From: Auanema rhodensis
Taxonomy: Eukaryota; Nematoda; Chromadorea; Rhabditida; Rhabditidae
Length of the DNA stretch: 64,000 bases
Direction: 5' to 3'
Assembly: GCA_964057225.1 (NCBI GenBank)
Contig: OZ059894.1
Coordinates: 1,178,001-1,242,000 of the forward strand
Below are positions 43,528 to 55,812 of the stretch, piece after piece (the first letter of the stretch is position 1; every line of letters starts with the position of its first letter). The notes below the pieces were generated by a model, which saw nothing but the letters and a program-made list of their open reading frames with translations, was not told the DNA's origin and did not search any database. The position numbers and the translations under genes are program-made.

Positions 43528-46500
43528 CAATGTTATTCATCGAAAAAATTAATTCTTCAGGGTGAAAATCGAGGATATAAGTGTGAACTTATATCAGTTG
43601 ATATCTCGGTGCATTTTTAAGCTAGCGCAAATCTGATAACACAGATCGACGCAGCTTAAAAATCCGCATCGAATGCACTATACTACATTGAGAAACGCTT
43701 AATACAAAAATTAGTTATGATCGTTTGAAAAATGATGCATTAGTGTATGTTGAGTTTCCATGTACACTCAACATTGCTTCCAAAAACATTTTGACAAAAC
43801 TTTTTTCGAAAAATTTCAAAATAATTTAGCAAAAAGTAGATGTTTTTAGATTCCTTTTTTCAAGGCAAAGACGATGGACAATGTTATTCAACGAAAAAAT
43901 TAATTCTTCAGGGTGAAAATCGAGGATATAAGTGTGAACTTATATCAGTTGATATCTCGGTGCATTTTTAAGCTAGCGCAAATCTGATAACACAGATCGA
44001 CGCAGCTTAAAAATCCGCATCGAATGCACTACATTACATTGAGAAACGCTTAATACAAAAATTAGTTATGATCGTTTGAAAAATGATGCATTAGTGTATG
44101 TTGAGTTTCCATGTACACTCAACATTGCTTCCAAAAACATTTTGACAAAAATTTTTTCAAAAAATTTCGATATAATTTAGCAAAAAGTAGATGTTTTTAG
44201 ATTCCTTTTTTCAAGGCGAAGACGATGGACAATGTTATTCAACGAAAAAATTAATTCTTCAGGGTGAAAATCGAGGATATAAGTGTGAACTTATATCAGT
44301 TGATATCTCGGTGCATTTTTAAGCTAGCGCAAATCTGATAACACAGATCGACGCAGCTTAAAAATCCGCATCGAATGCACTATACTACATTGAGAAACGC
44401 TTAATACAAAAATTAGTTATGATCGTTTGAAAAATGATGCATTAGTGTATGTTGAGTTTCCATGTACACTCAACATTGCTTCCAAAAACATTTTGACAAA
44501 AATTTTTTCAAAAAATTTCAAAATAATTTAGCAAAAAGTAGATGTTTTTAGATTCCTTTTTTCAAGGCAAAGACGATCGACAATGTTTTTCAACGAAAAA
44601 ATTAATTCTTCAGGGTGAAAATCGAGGATATAAGTGTGAACTTATATCAGTTGATATCTCGGTGCATTTTTAAGCTAGCGCAAATCTGATAACACAGATC
44701 GACGCAGCTTAAAAATCCGCATCGAATGCACTATACTACATTGAGAAACGCTTAATACAAAAATTAGTTATGATCGTTTGAAAAATGATGCATTAGTGTA
44801 TGTTGAGTTTCCATGTACACTCAACATTGCTTCCAAAAACATTTTGACAAAAATTTTTTCAAAAAATTTCAAAATAATTTAGCAAAAAGTAGATGTTTTT
44901 AGATTCTTTTTTTCAAGGCAAAGACGATGGACAATGTTATTCAACGAAAAAATTAATTCTTCAGGGTGAAAATCGAGGATATAAGTGTGAACTTATATCA
45001 GTTGATATCTCGGTGCATTTTTAAGCTAGCGCAAATCTGATAACACAGATCGACGCAGCTTAAAAATCCGCACCGAATGCACTATATTACATTGAGAAAC
45101 GCTTAATACAAAAATTAGTTATGATCGTTTGAAAAATGATGCATTAGTGTATGTTGAGTTTCCATGTACACTCAACATTGTTTCCAAAAACATTTTGACA
45201 AAAATTTTTTCAAAAAATTTCAAAATAATTTAGCAAAAAGTAGATGTTTTTAGATTCCTTTTTTCAACGCAAAGACGATGGACAATGTTATTCAACGAAA
45301 AAATTAATTCTTCAGGGTGAAAACCGAGGATATAAGTGTGAACTTAAATCAGTTGATATCTCGGTGCATTTTTAAGCTAGCGCAAATCTGATAACACGGA
45401 TCGACGCAGCTTAAAAATCCGCATCGAATGCACTATACTACATTGAGAAACGCTTAATACAAAAATTAATTATGATCGTTTGAAAAATGATGCATTAGTG
45501 TATGTTGAGTTTCCATGTACACTCAACATTGCTTCCAAAAACATTTTGACAAAAATTTTTTCGAAAAATTTCAAAATAATTTAGCAAAAAGTAGATGTTT
45601 TTAGATTCCTTTTTTCAAGGCAAAGACGATGGACAATGTTTTTCAACGAAAAAATTAATTCTTCAGGGTGAAAATCGAGGATATAAGTGTGAACTTATAT
45701 CAGTTGATATCTCGGTGCATTTTTAAGCTAGCGCAAATCTGATAACACAGATCGACGCAGCTTAAAAATCCGCATTGAATGCACTATACTACATTGAGAA
45801 ACGCTTCATACAAAAATTAGTTATGATCGTTTGAAAAATGATGCATTAGTGTATGTTGAGTTTCCATGTACACTCAACATTGCTTCCAAAAACATTTTGA
45901 CAAAAATTTTTTCAAAAAATTTCAAAATAATTTAGCAAAAAGTAGATGTTTTTAGATTCCTTTTTCCAAGGCAAAGACGATGGACATTGTTATTCATCGA
46001 AAAAATTAATTCTTCAGGGTGAAAATCGAGGATATAAGTGTGAACTTATATCAGTTGATATCTCGGTGCATTTTTAAGCTAGCGCAAATCTGATAACACA
46101 GATCGACGCAGCTTAAAAATCCGCATCGAATGCACTACATTACATTGAGAAACGCTTAATACAAAAATTAGTTATGATCGTTTGAAAAATGATGCATTAG
46201 TGTATGTTGAGTTTCCATGTACACTCAACATTGCTTCCAAAAACATTTTGACAAAAATTTTTTCGAAAAATTTCAAAATAATTTAGCAAAAAGTAGATGT
46301 TTTTAGATTCGTTTTTCCAAGGCAAAGACGATGGACAATGTTATTCATCGAAAAAATTAATTCTTCAGGGTGAAAATCGAGGATATAAGTGTGAACTTAT
46401 ATCAGTTGATATCTCGGTGCATTTTTAAGCTAGCGCAAATCTGATAACACAGATCGACGCAGCTTAAAAATCCGCATCGAATGCACTATACTACATTGAG

Positions 46501-46686
46501 AAACGCTTAATACAAAAATTAGTTATGATCGTTTGAAAAATGATGCATTAGTGTATGTTGAGTTTCCATGTACACTCAACATTGCTTCCAAAAACATTTT
46601 GACAAAAATGTTTTCGGAAAATTTCAAAATAATTTAGCAAAAAGTAGATGTTTTTAGATTCCTTTTTTCAAGGCAAAGACGATGGA
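43528..46686 (+). repeat. 9-monomer higher-order unit, copy 2 (3159 bp)
   Basis: Matches 40369-43527 monomer for monomer. Differences seen: p250 c to t in the copy at 44932 ('attgtttcc'), 'cattg' for 'caatg' at 45985, and the linked p275/p282 double change in the last copy (46336) where copy 1 has the palindromic form. The last difference brings in a two-base haplotype found elsewhere in the array, which looks like gene conversion rather than new mutation. Confidence 0.9.
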
Positions 46687-49143
46687 CAATGTTATTCAAC
46701 GAAAAAATTAATTCTTCAGGGTGAAAATCGAGGATATAAGTGTGAACTTATATCAGTTGATATCTCGGTGCATTTTTAAGCTAGCGCAAATCTGATAACA
46801 CAGATCGACGCAGCTTAAAAATCCGCATTGAATGCACTATACTACATTGAGAAACGCTTTATACAAAAATTAGTTATGATTGTTTGAAAAATGATGCATT
46901 AGTGTATGTTGAGTTTCCATGTACACTCAACATTGCTTCCAAAAACATTTTGACAAAAATTTTTTCGAAAAATTTCAAAATAATTTAGCAAAAAGTAGAT
47001 GTTTTTAGATTCCTTTTTTCAAGGCAAAGACGATGGACAATGTTATTCATCGAAAAAATTAATTCTTCAGGGTGAAAATCGAGGATATAAGTGTGAACTT
47101 ATATCAGTTGATATCTCGGTGCATTTTTAAGCTAGCGCAAATCTGATAACACAGATCGACGCAGCTTAAAAATCCGCATCGAATGCACTATACTACATTG
47201 AGAAACGCTTAATACAAAAATTAGTTATGATCGTTTGAAAAATGATGCATTAGTGTATGTTGAGTTTCCATGTACACTCAACATTGCTTCCAAAAACATT
47301 TTGACAAAACTTTTTTCGAAAAATTTCAAAATAATTTAGCAAAAAGTAGATGTTTTTAGATTCCTTTTTTCAAGGCAAAGACGATGGACAATGTTATTCA
47401 ACGAAAAAATTAATTCTTCAGGGTGAAAATCGAGGATATAAGTGTGAACTTATATCAGTTGATATCTCGGTGCATTTTTAAGCTAGCGCAAATCTGATAA
47501 CACAGATCGACGCAGCTTAAAAATCCGCATCGAATGCACTACATTACATTGAGAAACGCTTAATACAAAAATTAGTTATGATCGTTTGAAAAATGATGCA
47601 TTAGTGTATGTTGAGTTTCCATGTACACTCAACATTGCTTCCAAAAACATTTTGACAAAAATTTTTTCAAAAAATTTCGATATAATTTAGCAAAAAGTAG
47701 ATGTTTTTAGATTCCTTTTTTCAAGGCGAAGACGATGGACAATGTTATTCAACGAAAAAATTAATTCTTCAGGGTGAAAATCGAGGATATAAGTGTGAAC
47801 TTATATCAGTTGATATCTCGGTGCATTTTTAAGCTAGCGCAAATCTGATAACACAGATCGACGCAGCTTAAAAATCCGCATCGAATGCACTATACTACAT
47901 TGAGAAACGCTTAATACAAAAATTAGTTATGATCGTTTGAAAAATGATGCATTATTGTATGTTGAGTTTCCATGTACACTCAACATTGCTTCCAAAAACA
48001 TTTTGACAAAAATTTTTTCAAAAAATTTCAAGATAATTTAGCAAAAAGTAGATGTTTTTAGATTCCTTTTTTCAAGGCAAAGACGATCGACAATGTTTTT
48101 CAACGAAAAAATTAATTCTTCAGGGTGAAAATCGAGGATATAAGTGTGAACTTATATCAGTTGATATCTCGGTGCATTTTTAAGCTAGCGCAAATCTGAT
48201 AACACAGATCGACGCAGCTTAAAAATCCGCATCGAATGCACTATACTACATTGAGAAACGCTTAATACAAAAATTAGTTATGATCGTTTGAAAAATGATG
48301 CATTATTGTATGTTGAGTTTCCATGTACACTCAACATTGCTTCCAAAAACATTTTGACAAAAATTTTTTCAAAAAATTTCAAGATAATTTAGCAAAAAGT
48401 AGATGTTTTTAGATTCCTTTTTTCAAGGCGAAGACGATGGACATTGTTATTCAACGAAAAAATCAATTCTTCAGGGTGAAAATCGAGGATATAAGTGTGA
48501 ACTTATATCAGTTGATATCTCGGTGCATTTTTAAGCTAGCGCAAATCTGACAACACAGATCGACGCAGCTTAAAAATCCGCATCGAATGCACTATACTAC
48601 ATTGAGAAACGCTTAATACAAAAATTAGTTATGATCGTTTGAAAAATGATGCATTATTGTATGTTGAGTTTCCATGTACACTCAACATTGCTTCCAAAAA
48701 CATTTTGACAAAAATTTTTTCAAAAAATTTCAAGATAATTTAGCAAAAAGTAGATGTTTTTAGATTCCTTTTTTCAAGGCAAAGACGATCGACAATGTTT
48801 TTCAACGAAAAAATTAATTCTTCAGGGTGAAAATCGAGGATATAAGTGTGAACTTATCTCAGTTGATATCTCGGTGCATTTTTAAGCTAGCGCAAATCTG
48901 ATAACACAGATCGACGCAGCTTAAAAATCCGCATCGAATGCACTATACTACATTGAGAAACGCTTAATACAAAAATTAGTTATGATCGTTTGAAAAATGA
49001 TGCATTAGTGTATGTTGAGTTTCCATGTACACTCAACATTGCTTCCAAAAACATTTTGACAAAAATTTTTTCAAAAAATTTCAAAATAATTTAGCAAAAA
49101 GTAGATGTTTTTAGATTCCTTTTTTCAAGGCAAAGACGATGGA
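46687..49143 (+). repeat. Partial third turn of the 9-monomer unit with a private sub-expansion
   Basis: 47038 and 47389 match the first two monomers of the 9-monomer unit. The next three copies (47740, 48091, 48442) all carry two changes found nowhere else, p216 g to t ('cattattg') and p293 a to g ('caagat'). They therefore descend from one recent mutant monomer that multiplied locally. After 48793 ('cttatctcag') the order of the 9-monomer unit resumes at 49144. Confidence 0.8.
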
Positions 49144-51249
49144 CAATGTTATTCAACGAAAAAATTAATTCTTCAGGGTGAAAATCGAGGATATAAGTGT
49201 GAACTTATATCAGTTGATATCTCGGTGCATTTTTAAGCTAGCGCAAATCTGATAACACAGATCGACGCAGCTTAAAAATCCGCACCGAATGCACTATATT
49301 ACATTGAGAAACGCTTAATACAAAAATTAGTTATGATCGTTTGAAAAATGATGCATTAGTGTATGTTGAGTTTCCATGTACACTCAACATTGCTTCCAAA
49401 AACATTTTGACAAAAATTTTTTCAAAAAATTTCAAAATAATTTAGCAAAAAGTAGATGTTTTTAGATTCCTTTTTTCAACGCAAAGACGATGGACAATGT
49501 TATTCAACGAAAAAATTAATTCTTCAGGGTGAAAACCGAGGATATAAGTGTGAACTTAAATCAGTTGATATCTCGGTGCATTTTTAAGCTAGCGCAAATC
49601 TGATAACACGGATCGACGCAGCTTAAAAATCCGCATCGAATGCACTATACTACATTGAGAAACGCTTAATACAAAAATTAATTATGATCGTTTGAAAAAT
49701 GATGCATTAGTGTATGTTGAGTTTCCATGTACACTCAACATTGCTTCCAAAAACATTTTGACAAAAATTTTTTCGAAAAATTTCAAAATAATTTAGCAAA
49801 AACTAGATGTTTTTAGATTCCTTTTTTCAAGGCAAAGACGATGGACAATGTTTTTCAACGAAAAAATTAATTCTTCAGGGTGAAAATCGAGGATATAAGT
49901 GTGAACTTATATCAGTTGATATCTCGGTGCATTTTTAAGCTAGCGCAAATCTGATAACACAGATCGACGCAGCTTAAAAATCCGCATTGAATGCACTATA
50001 CTACATTGAGAAACGCTTCATACAAAAATTAGTTATGATCGTTTGAAAAATGATGCATTAGTGTATGTTGAGTTTCCATGTACACTCAACATTGCTTCCA
50101 AAAACATTTTGACAAAAATTTTTTCAAAAAATTTCAAAATAATTTAGCAAAAAGTAGATGTTTTTAGATTCCTTTTTCCAAGGCAAAGACGATGGACAAT
50201 GTTATTCATCGAAAAAATTAATTCTTCAGGGTGAAAATCGAGGATATAAGTGTGAACTTATATCAGTTGATATCTCGGTGCATTTTTAAGCTAGCGCAAA
50301 TCTGATAACACAGATCGACGCAGCTTAAAAATCCGCACCGAATGCACTATATTACATTGAGAAACGCTTAATACAAAAATTAGTTATGATCGTTTGAAAA
50401 ATGATGCATTAGTGTATGTTGAGTTTCCATGTACACTCAACATTGCTTCCAAAAACATTTTGACAAAAATTTTTTCAAAAAATTTCAAAATAATTTAGCA
50501 AAAAGTAGATGTTTTTAGATTCCTTTTTTCAACGCAAAGACGATGGACAATGTTATTCAACGAAAAAATTAATTCTTCAGGGTGAAAACCGAGGATATAA
50601 GTGTGAACTTAAATCAGTTGATATCTCGGTGCATTTTTAAGCTAGCGCAAATCTGATAACACGGATCGACGCAGCTTAAAAATCCGCATCGAATGCACTA
50701 TACTACATTGAGAAACGCTTAATACAAAAATTAATTATGATCGTTTGAAAAATGATGCATTAGTGTATGTTGAGTTTCCATGTACACTCAACATTGCTTC
50801 CAAAAACATTTTGACAAAAATTTTTTCGAAAAATTTCAAAATAATTTAGCAAAAACTAGATGTTTTTAGATTCCTTTTTTCAAGGCAAAGACGATGGACA
50901 ATGTTTTTCAACGAAAAAATTAATTCTTCAGGGTGAAAATCGAGGATATAAGTGTGAACTTATATCAGTTGATATCTCGGTGCATTTTTAAGCTAGCGCA
51001 AATCTGATAACACAGATCGACGCAGCTTAAAAATCCGCATTGAATGCACTATACTACATTGAGAAACGCTTCATACAAAAATTAGTTATGATCGTTTGAA
51101 AAATGATGCATTAGTGTATGTTGAGTTTCCATGTACACTCAACATTGCTTCCAAAAACATTTTGACAAAAATTTTTTCAAAAAATTTCAAAATAATTTAG
51201 CAAAAAGTAGATGTTTTTAGATTCCTTTTTCCAAGGCAAAGACGATGGA
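49144..51249 (+). repeat. Tandem 3-monomer duplication (2 x 1053 bp)
   Basis: 49144-50196 and 50197-51249 repeat 'gcaccg' with 'caacgc', then p42 c / p65 a with 'aaaactag' (p309 c), then attg with 'cgcttcatac' and a 'tttttccaagg' tail. The first member of the second copy (50197) has the 'ttattcatcg' front normally found after the third member, joined to the 'gcaccg' body. The exchange point therefore lies between p13 and p142. The neighbour at 51250 is a similar hybrid, a 'ttattcatcg' front on a 'cacgg' body. Confidence 0.85.
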
Positions 51250-53004
51250 CAATGTTATTCATCGAAAAAATTAATTCTTCAGGGTGAAAATCGAGGATAT
51301 AAGTGTGAACTTATATCAGTTGATATCTCGGTGCATTTTTAAGCTAGCGCAAATCTGATAACACGGATCGACGCAGCTTAAAAATCCGCATCGAATGCAC
51401 TATACTACATTGAGAAACGCTTAATACAAAAATTAATTATGATCGTTTGAAAAATGATGCATTAGTGTATGTTGAGTTTCCATGTACACTCAACATTGCT
51501 TCCAAAAACATTTTGACAAAAATTTTTTCGAAAAATTTCAAAATAATTTAGCAAAAACTAGATGTTTTTAGATTCCTTTTTTCAAGGCAAAGACGATGGA
51601 CAATGTTTTTCAACGAAAAAATTAATTCTTCAGGGTGAAAATCGAGGATATAAGTGTGAACTTATATCAGTTGATATCTCGGTGCATTTTTAAGCTAGCG
51701 CAAATCTGATAACACAGATCGACGCAGCTTAAAAATCCGCATTGAATGCACTATACTACATTGAGAAACGCTTAATACAAAAATTAGTTATGATCGTTTG
51801 AAAAATGATGCATTAGTGTATGTTGAGTTTCCATGTACACTCAACATTGCTTCCAAAAACATTTTGACAAAAATTTTTTCAAAAAATTTCAAAATAATTT
51901 AGCAAAAAGTAGATGTTTTTAGATTCCTTTTTTCAAGGCAAAGACGATCGACAATGTTTTTCAACGAAAAAATTAATTCTTCAGGGTGAAAATCGAGGAT
52001 ATAAGTGTGAACTTATATCAGTTGATATCTCGGTGCATTTTTAAGCTAGCGCAAATCTGATAACACAGATCGACGCAGCTTAAAAATCCGCATCGAATGC
52101 ACTATACTACATTGAGAAACGCTTAATACAAAAATTAGTTATGATCGTTTGAAAAATGATGCATTAGTGTATGTTGAGTTTCCATGTACACTCAACATTG
52201 CTTCCAAAAACATTTTGACAAAAATTTTTTCAAAAAATTTCAAAATAATTTAGCAAAAAGTAGATGTTTTTAGATTCCTTTTTTCAAGGCAAAGACGATG
52301 GACAATGTTATTCAACGAAAAAATTAATTCTTCAGGGTGAAAATCGAGGATATAAGTGTGAACTTATATCAGTTGATATCTCGGTGCATTTTTAAGCTAG
52401 CGCAAATCTGATAACACAGATCGACGCAGCTTAAAAATCCGCACCGAATGCACTATATTACATTGAGAAACGCTTAATACAAAAATTAGTTATGATCGTT
52501 TGAAAAATGATGCATTAGTGTATGTTGAGTTTCCATGTACACTCAACATTGCTTCCAAAAACATTTTGACAAAAATTTTTTCAAAAAATTTGAAAATAAT
52601 TTAGCAAAAAGTAGATGTTTTTAGATTCCTTTTTTCAAGGCGAAGACGATGGACAATGTTATTCAACGAAAAAATTAATTCTTCAGGGTGAAAATCGAGG
52701 ATATAAGTGTGAACTTATATCAGTTGATATCTCGGTGCATTTTTAAGCTAGCGCAAATCTGATAACACGGATCGACGCAGCTTAAAAATCCGCATCGAAT
52801 GCACTATACTACATTGAGAAACGCTTAATACAAAAATTAATTATGATCGTTTGAAAAATGATGCATTAGTGTATGTTGAGTTTCCATGTACACTCAACAT
52901 TGCTTCCAAAAACATTTTGACAAAAATTTTTTCGAAAAATTTCAAAATAATTTAGCAAAAAGTAGATGTTTTTAGATTCCTTTTTTCAAGGCAAAGACGA
53001 TGGA
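51250..53004 (+). repeat. Five hybrid or rearranged monomers
   Basis: 51250 joins a 'ttattcatcg' front to a 'cacgg', 'attaattatg', p309-c body. 51601 joins attg to a ttaa, 'gatcgac' body. 51952 is near consensus. 52303 carries 'gcaccg' with tttgaaaat and 'ggcgaag'. 52654 is a 'cacgg', 'attaattatg' copy. Each combination can be read as a join of two classes present nearby. I see nothing but monomer sequence here. Confidence 0.6.
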
Positions 53005-55812
53005 CAATGTTTTTCAACGAAAAAATTAATTCTTCAGGGTGAAAATCGAGGATATAAGTGTGAACTTATATCAGTTGATATCTCGGTGCATTTTTAAGCT
53101 AGCGCAAATCTGATAACACAGATCGACGCAGCTTAAAAATCCGCACCGAATGCACTATATTACATTGAGAAACGCTTAATACAAAAATTAGTTATGATCG
53201 TTTGAAAAATGATGCATTAGTGTATGTTGAGTTTCCATGTACACTCAACATTGCTTCCAAAAACATTTTGACAAAAATTTTTTCAAAAAATTTGAAAATA
53301 ATTTAGCAAAAAGTAGATGTTTTTAGATTCCTTTTTTCAAGGCAAAGACGATGGACAATGTTATTCAACGAAAAAATTAATTCTTCAGGGTGAAAATCGA
53401 GGATATAAGTGTGAACATATATCAGTTGATATCTCGGTGCATTTTTAAGCTAGCGCAAATCTGATAACACAGATCGACGCAGCTTAAAAATCCGCATCGA
53501 ATGCACTATACTACATTGAGAAACGCTTAATACAAAAATTAGTTATGATCGTTTGAAAAATGATGCATTAGTGTATGTTGAGTTTCCATGTACACTCAAC
53601 ATTGCTTCCAAAAACATTTTGACAAAAATTTTTTCAAAAAATTTCAAAATAATTTAGCAAAAAGTAGATGTTTTTAGATTCCTTTTTTCAAGGCAAAGAC
53701 GATGGACAATGTTATTCAACGAAAAAATTAATTCTTCAGGGTGAAAATCGAGGATATAAGTGTGAACTTATATCAGTTGATATCTCGGTGCATTTTTAAG
53801 CTAGCGCAAATCTGATAACACGGATCGACGCAGCTTAAAAATCCGCATCGAATGCACTATACTACATTGAGAAACGCTTAATACAAAAATTAATTATGAT
53901 CGTTTGAAAAATGATGCATTAGTGTATGTTGAGTTTCCATGTACACTCAACATTGCTTCCAAAAACATTTTGACAAAAATTTTTTCGAAAAATTTCAAAA
54001 TAATTTAGCAAAAAGTAGATGTTTTTAGATTCCTTTTTTCAAGGCAAAGACGATGGACAATGTTTTTCAACGAAAAAATTAATTCTTCAGGGTGAAAATC
54101 GAGGATATAAGTGTGAACTTATATCAGTTGATATCTCGGTGCATTTTTAAGCTAGCGCAAATCTGATAACACAGATCGACGCAGCTTAAAAATCCGCATT
54201 GAATGCACTATACTACATTGAGAAACGCTTCATACAAAAATTAGTTATGATCGTTTGAAAAATGATGCATTAGTGTATGTTGAGTTTCCATGTACACTCA
54301 ACATTGCTTCCAAAAACATTTTGACAAAAATTTTTTCAAAAAATTTCAAAATAATTTAGCAAAAAGTAGATGTTTTTAGATTCCTTTTCCCAAGGCAAAG
54401 ACGATGGACAATGTTATTCATCGAAAAAATTAATTCTTCAGGGTGAAAATCGAGGATATAAGTGTGAACTTATATCAGTTGATATCTCGGTGCATTTTTA
54501 AGCTAGCGCAAATCTGATAACACAGATCGACGCAGCTTAAAAATCCGCACCGAATGCACTATATTACATTGAGAAACGCTTAATACAAAAATTAGTTATG
54601 ATCGTTTGAAAAATGATGCATTAGTGTATGTTGAGTTTCCATGTACACTCAACATTGCTTCCAAAAACATTTTGACAAAAATTTTTTCAAAAAATTTGAA
54701 AATAATTTAGCAAAAAGTAGATGTTTTTAGATTCCTTTTTTCAAGGCAAAGACGATGGACAATGTTATTCAACGAAAAAATTAATTCTTCAGGGTGAAAA
54801 TCGAGGATATAAGTGTGAACATATATCAGTTGATATCTCGGTGCATTTTTAAGCTAGCGCAAATCTGATAACACAGATCGACGCAGCTTAAAAATCCGCA
54901 TCGAATGCACTATACTACATTGAGAAACGCTTAATACAAAAATTAGTTATGATCGTTTGAAAAATGATGCATTAGTGTATGTTGAGTTTCCATGTACACT
55001 CAACATTGCTTCCAAAAACATTTTGACAAAAATTTTTTCAAAAAATTTCAAAATAATTTAGCAAAAAGTAGATGTTTTTAGATTCCTTTTTTCAAGGCAA
55101 AGACGATGGACAATGTTATTCAACGAAAAAATTAATTCTTCAGGGTGAAAATCGAGGATATAAGTGTGAACTTATATCAGTTGATATCTCGGTGCATTTT
55201 TAAGCTAGCGCAAATCTGATAACACGGATCGACGCAGCTTAAAAATCCGCATCGAATGCACTATACTACATTGAGAAACGCTTAATACAAAAATTAATTA
55301 TGATCGTTTGAAAAATGATGCATTAGTGTATGTTGAGTTTCCATGTACACTCAACATTGCTTCCAAAAACATTTTGACAAAAATTTTTTCGAAAAATTTC
55401 AAAATAATTTAGCAAAAAGTAGATGTTTTTAGATTCCTTTTTTCAAGGCAAAGACGATGGACAATGTTTTTCAACGAAAAAATTAATTCTTCAGGGTGAA
55501 AATCGAGGATATAAGTGTGAACTTATATCAGTTGATATCTCGGTGCATTTTTAAGCTAGCGCAAATCTGATAACACAGATCGACGCAGCTTAAAAATCCG
55601 CATTGAATGCACTATACTACATTGAGAAACGCTTCATACAAAAATTAGTTATGATCGTTTGAAAAATGATGCATTAGTGTATGTTGAGTTTCCATGTACA
55701 CTCAACATTGCTTCCAAAAACATTTTGACAAAAATTTTTTCAAAAAATTTCAAAATAATTTAGCAAAAAGTAGATGTTTTTAGATTCCTTTTCCCAAGGC
55801 AAAGACGATGGA
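53005..55812 (+). repeat. Tandem 4-monomer duplication (2 x 1404 bp)
   Basis: 53005-54408 and 54409-55812 repeat four monomers: 'gcaccg' with tttgaaaat; 'gaacatatatc' (p62 t to a); 'cacgg' with 'attaattatg'; and attg with 'cgcttcatac' and an unusual 'ccttttcccaagg' tail. The last two marks are rare and shared only by these pairs ('gaacatatatc' once more at 63535). The first member of the second copy has a 'ttattcatcg' front, so the join again falls between p13 and p142. Confidence 0.85.
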
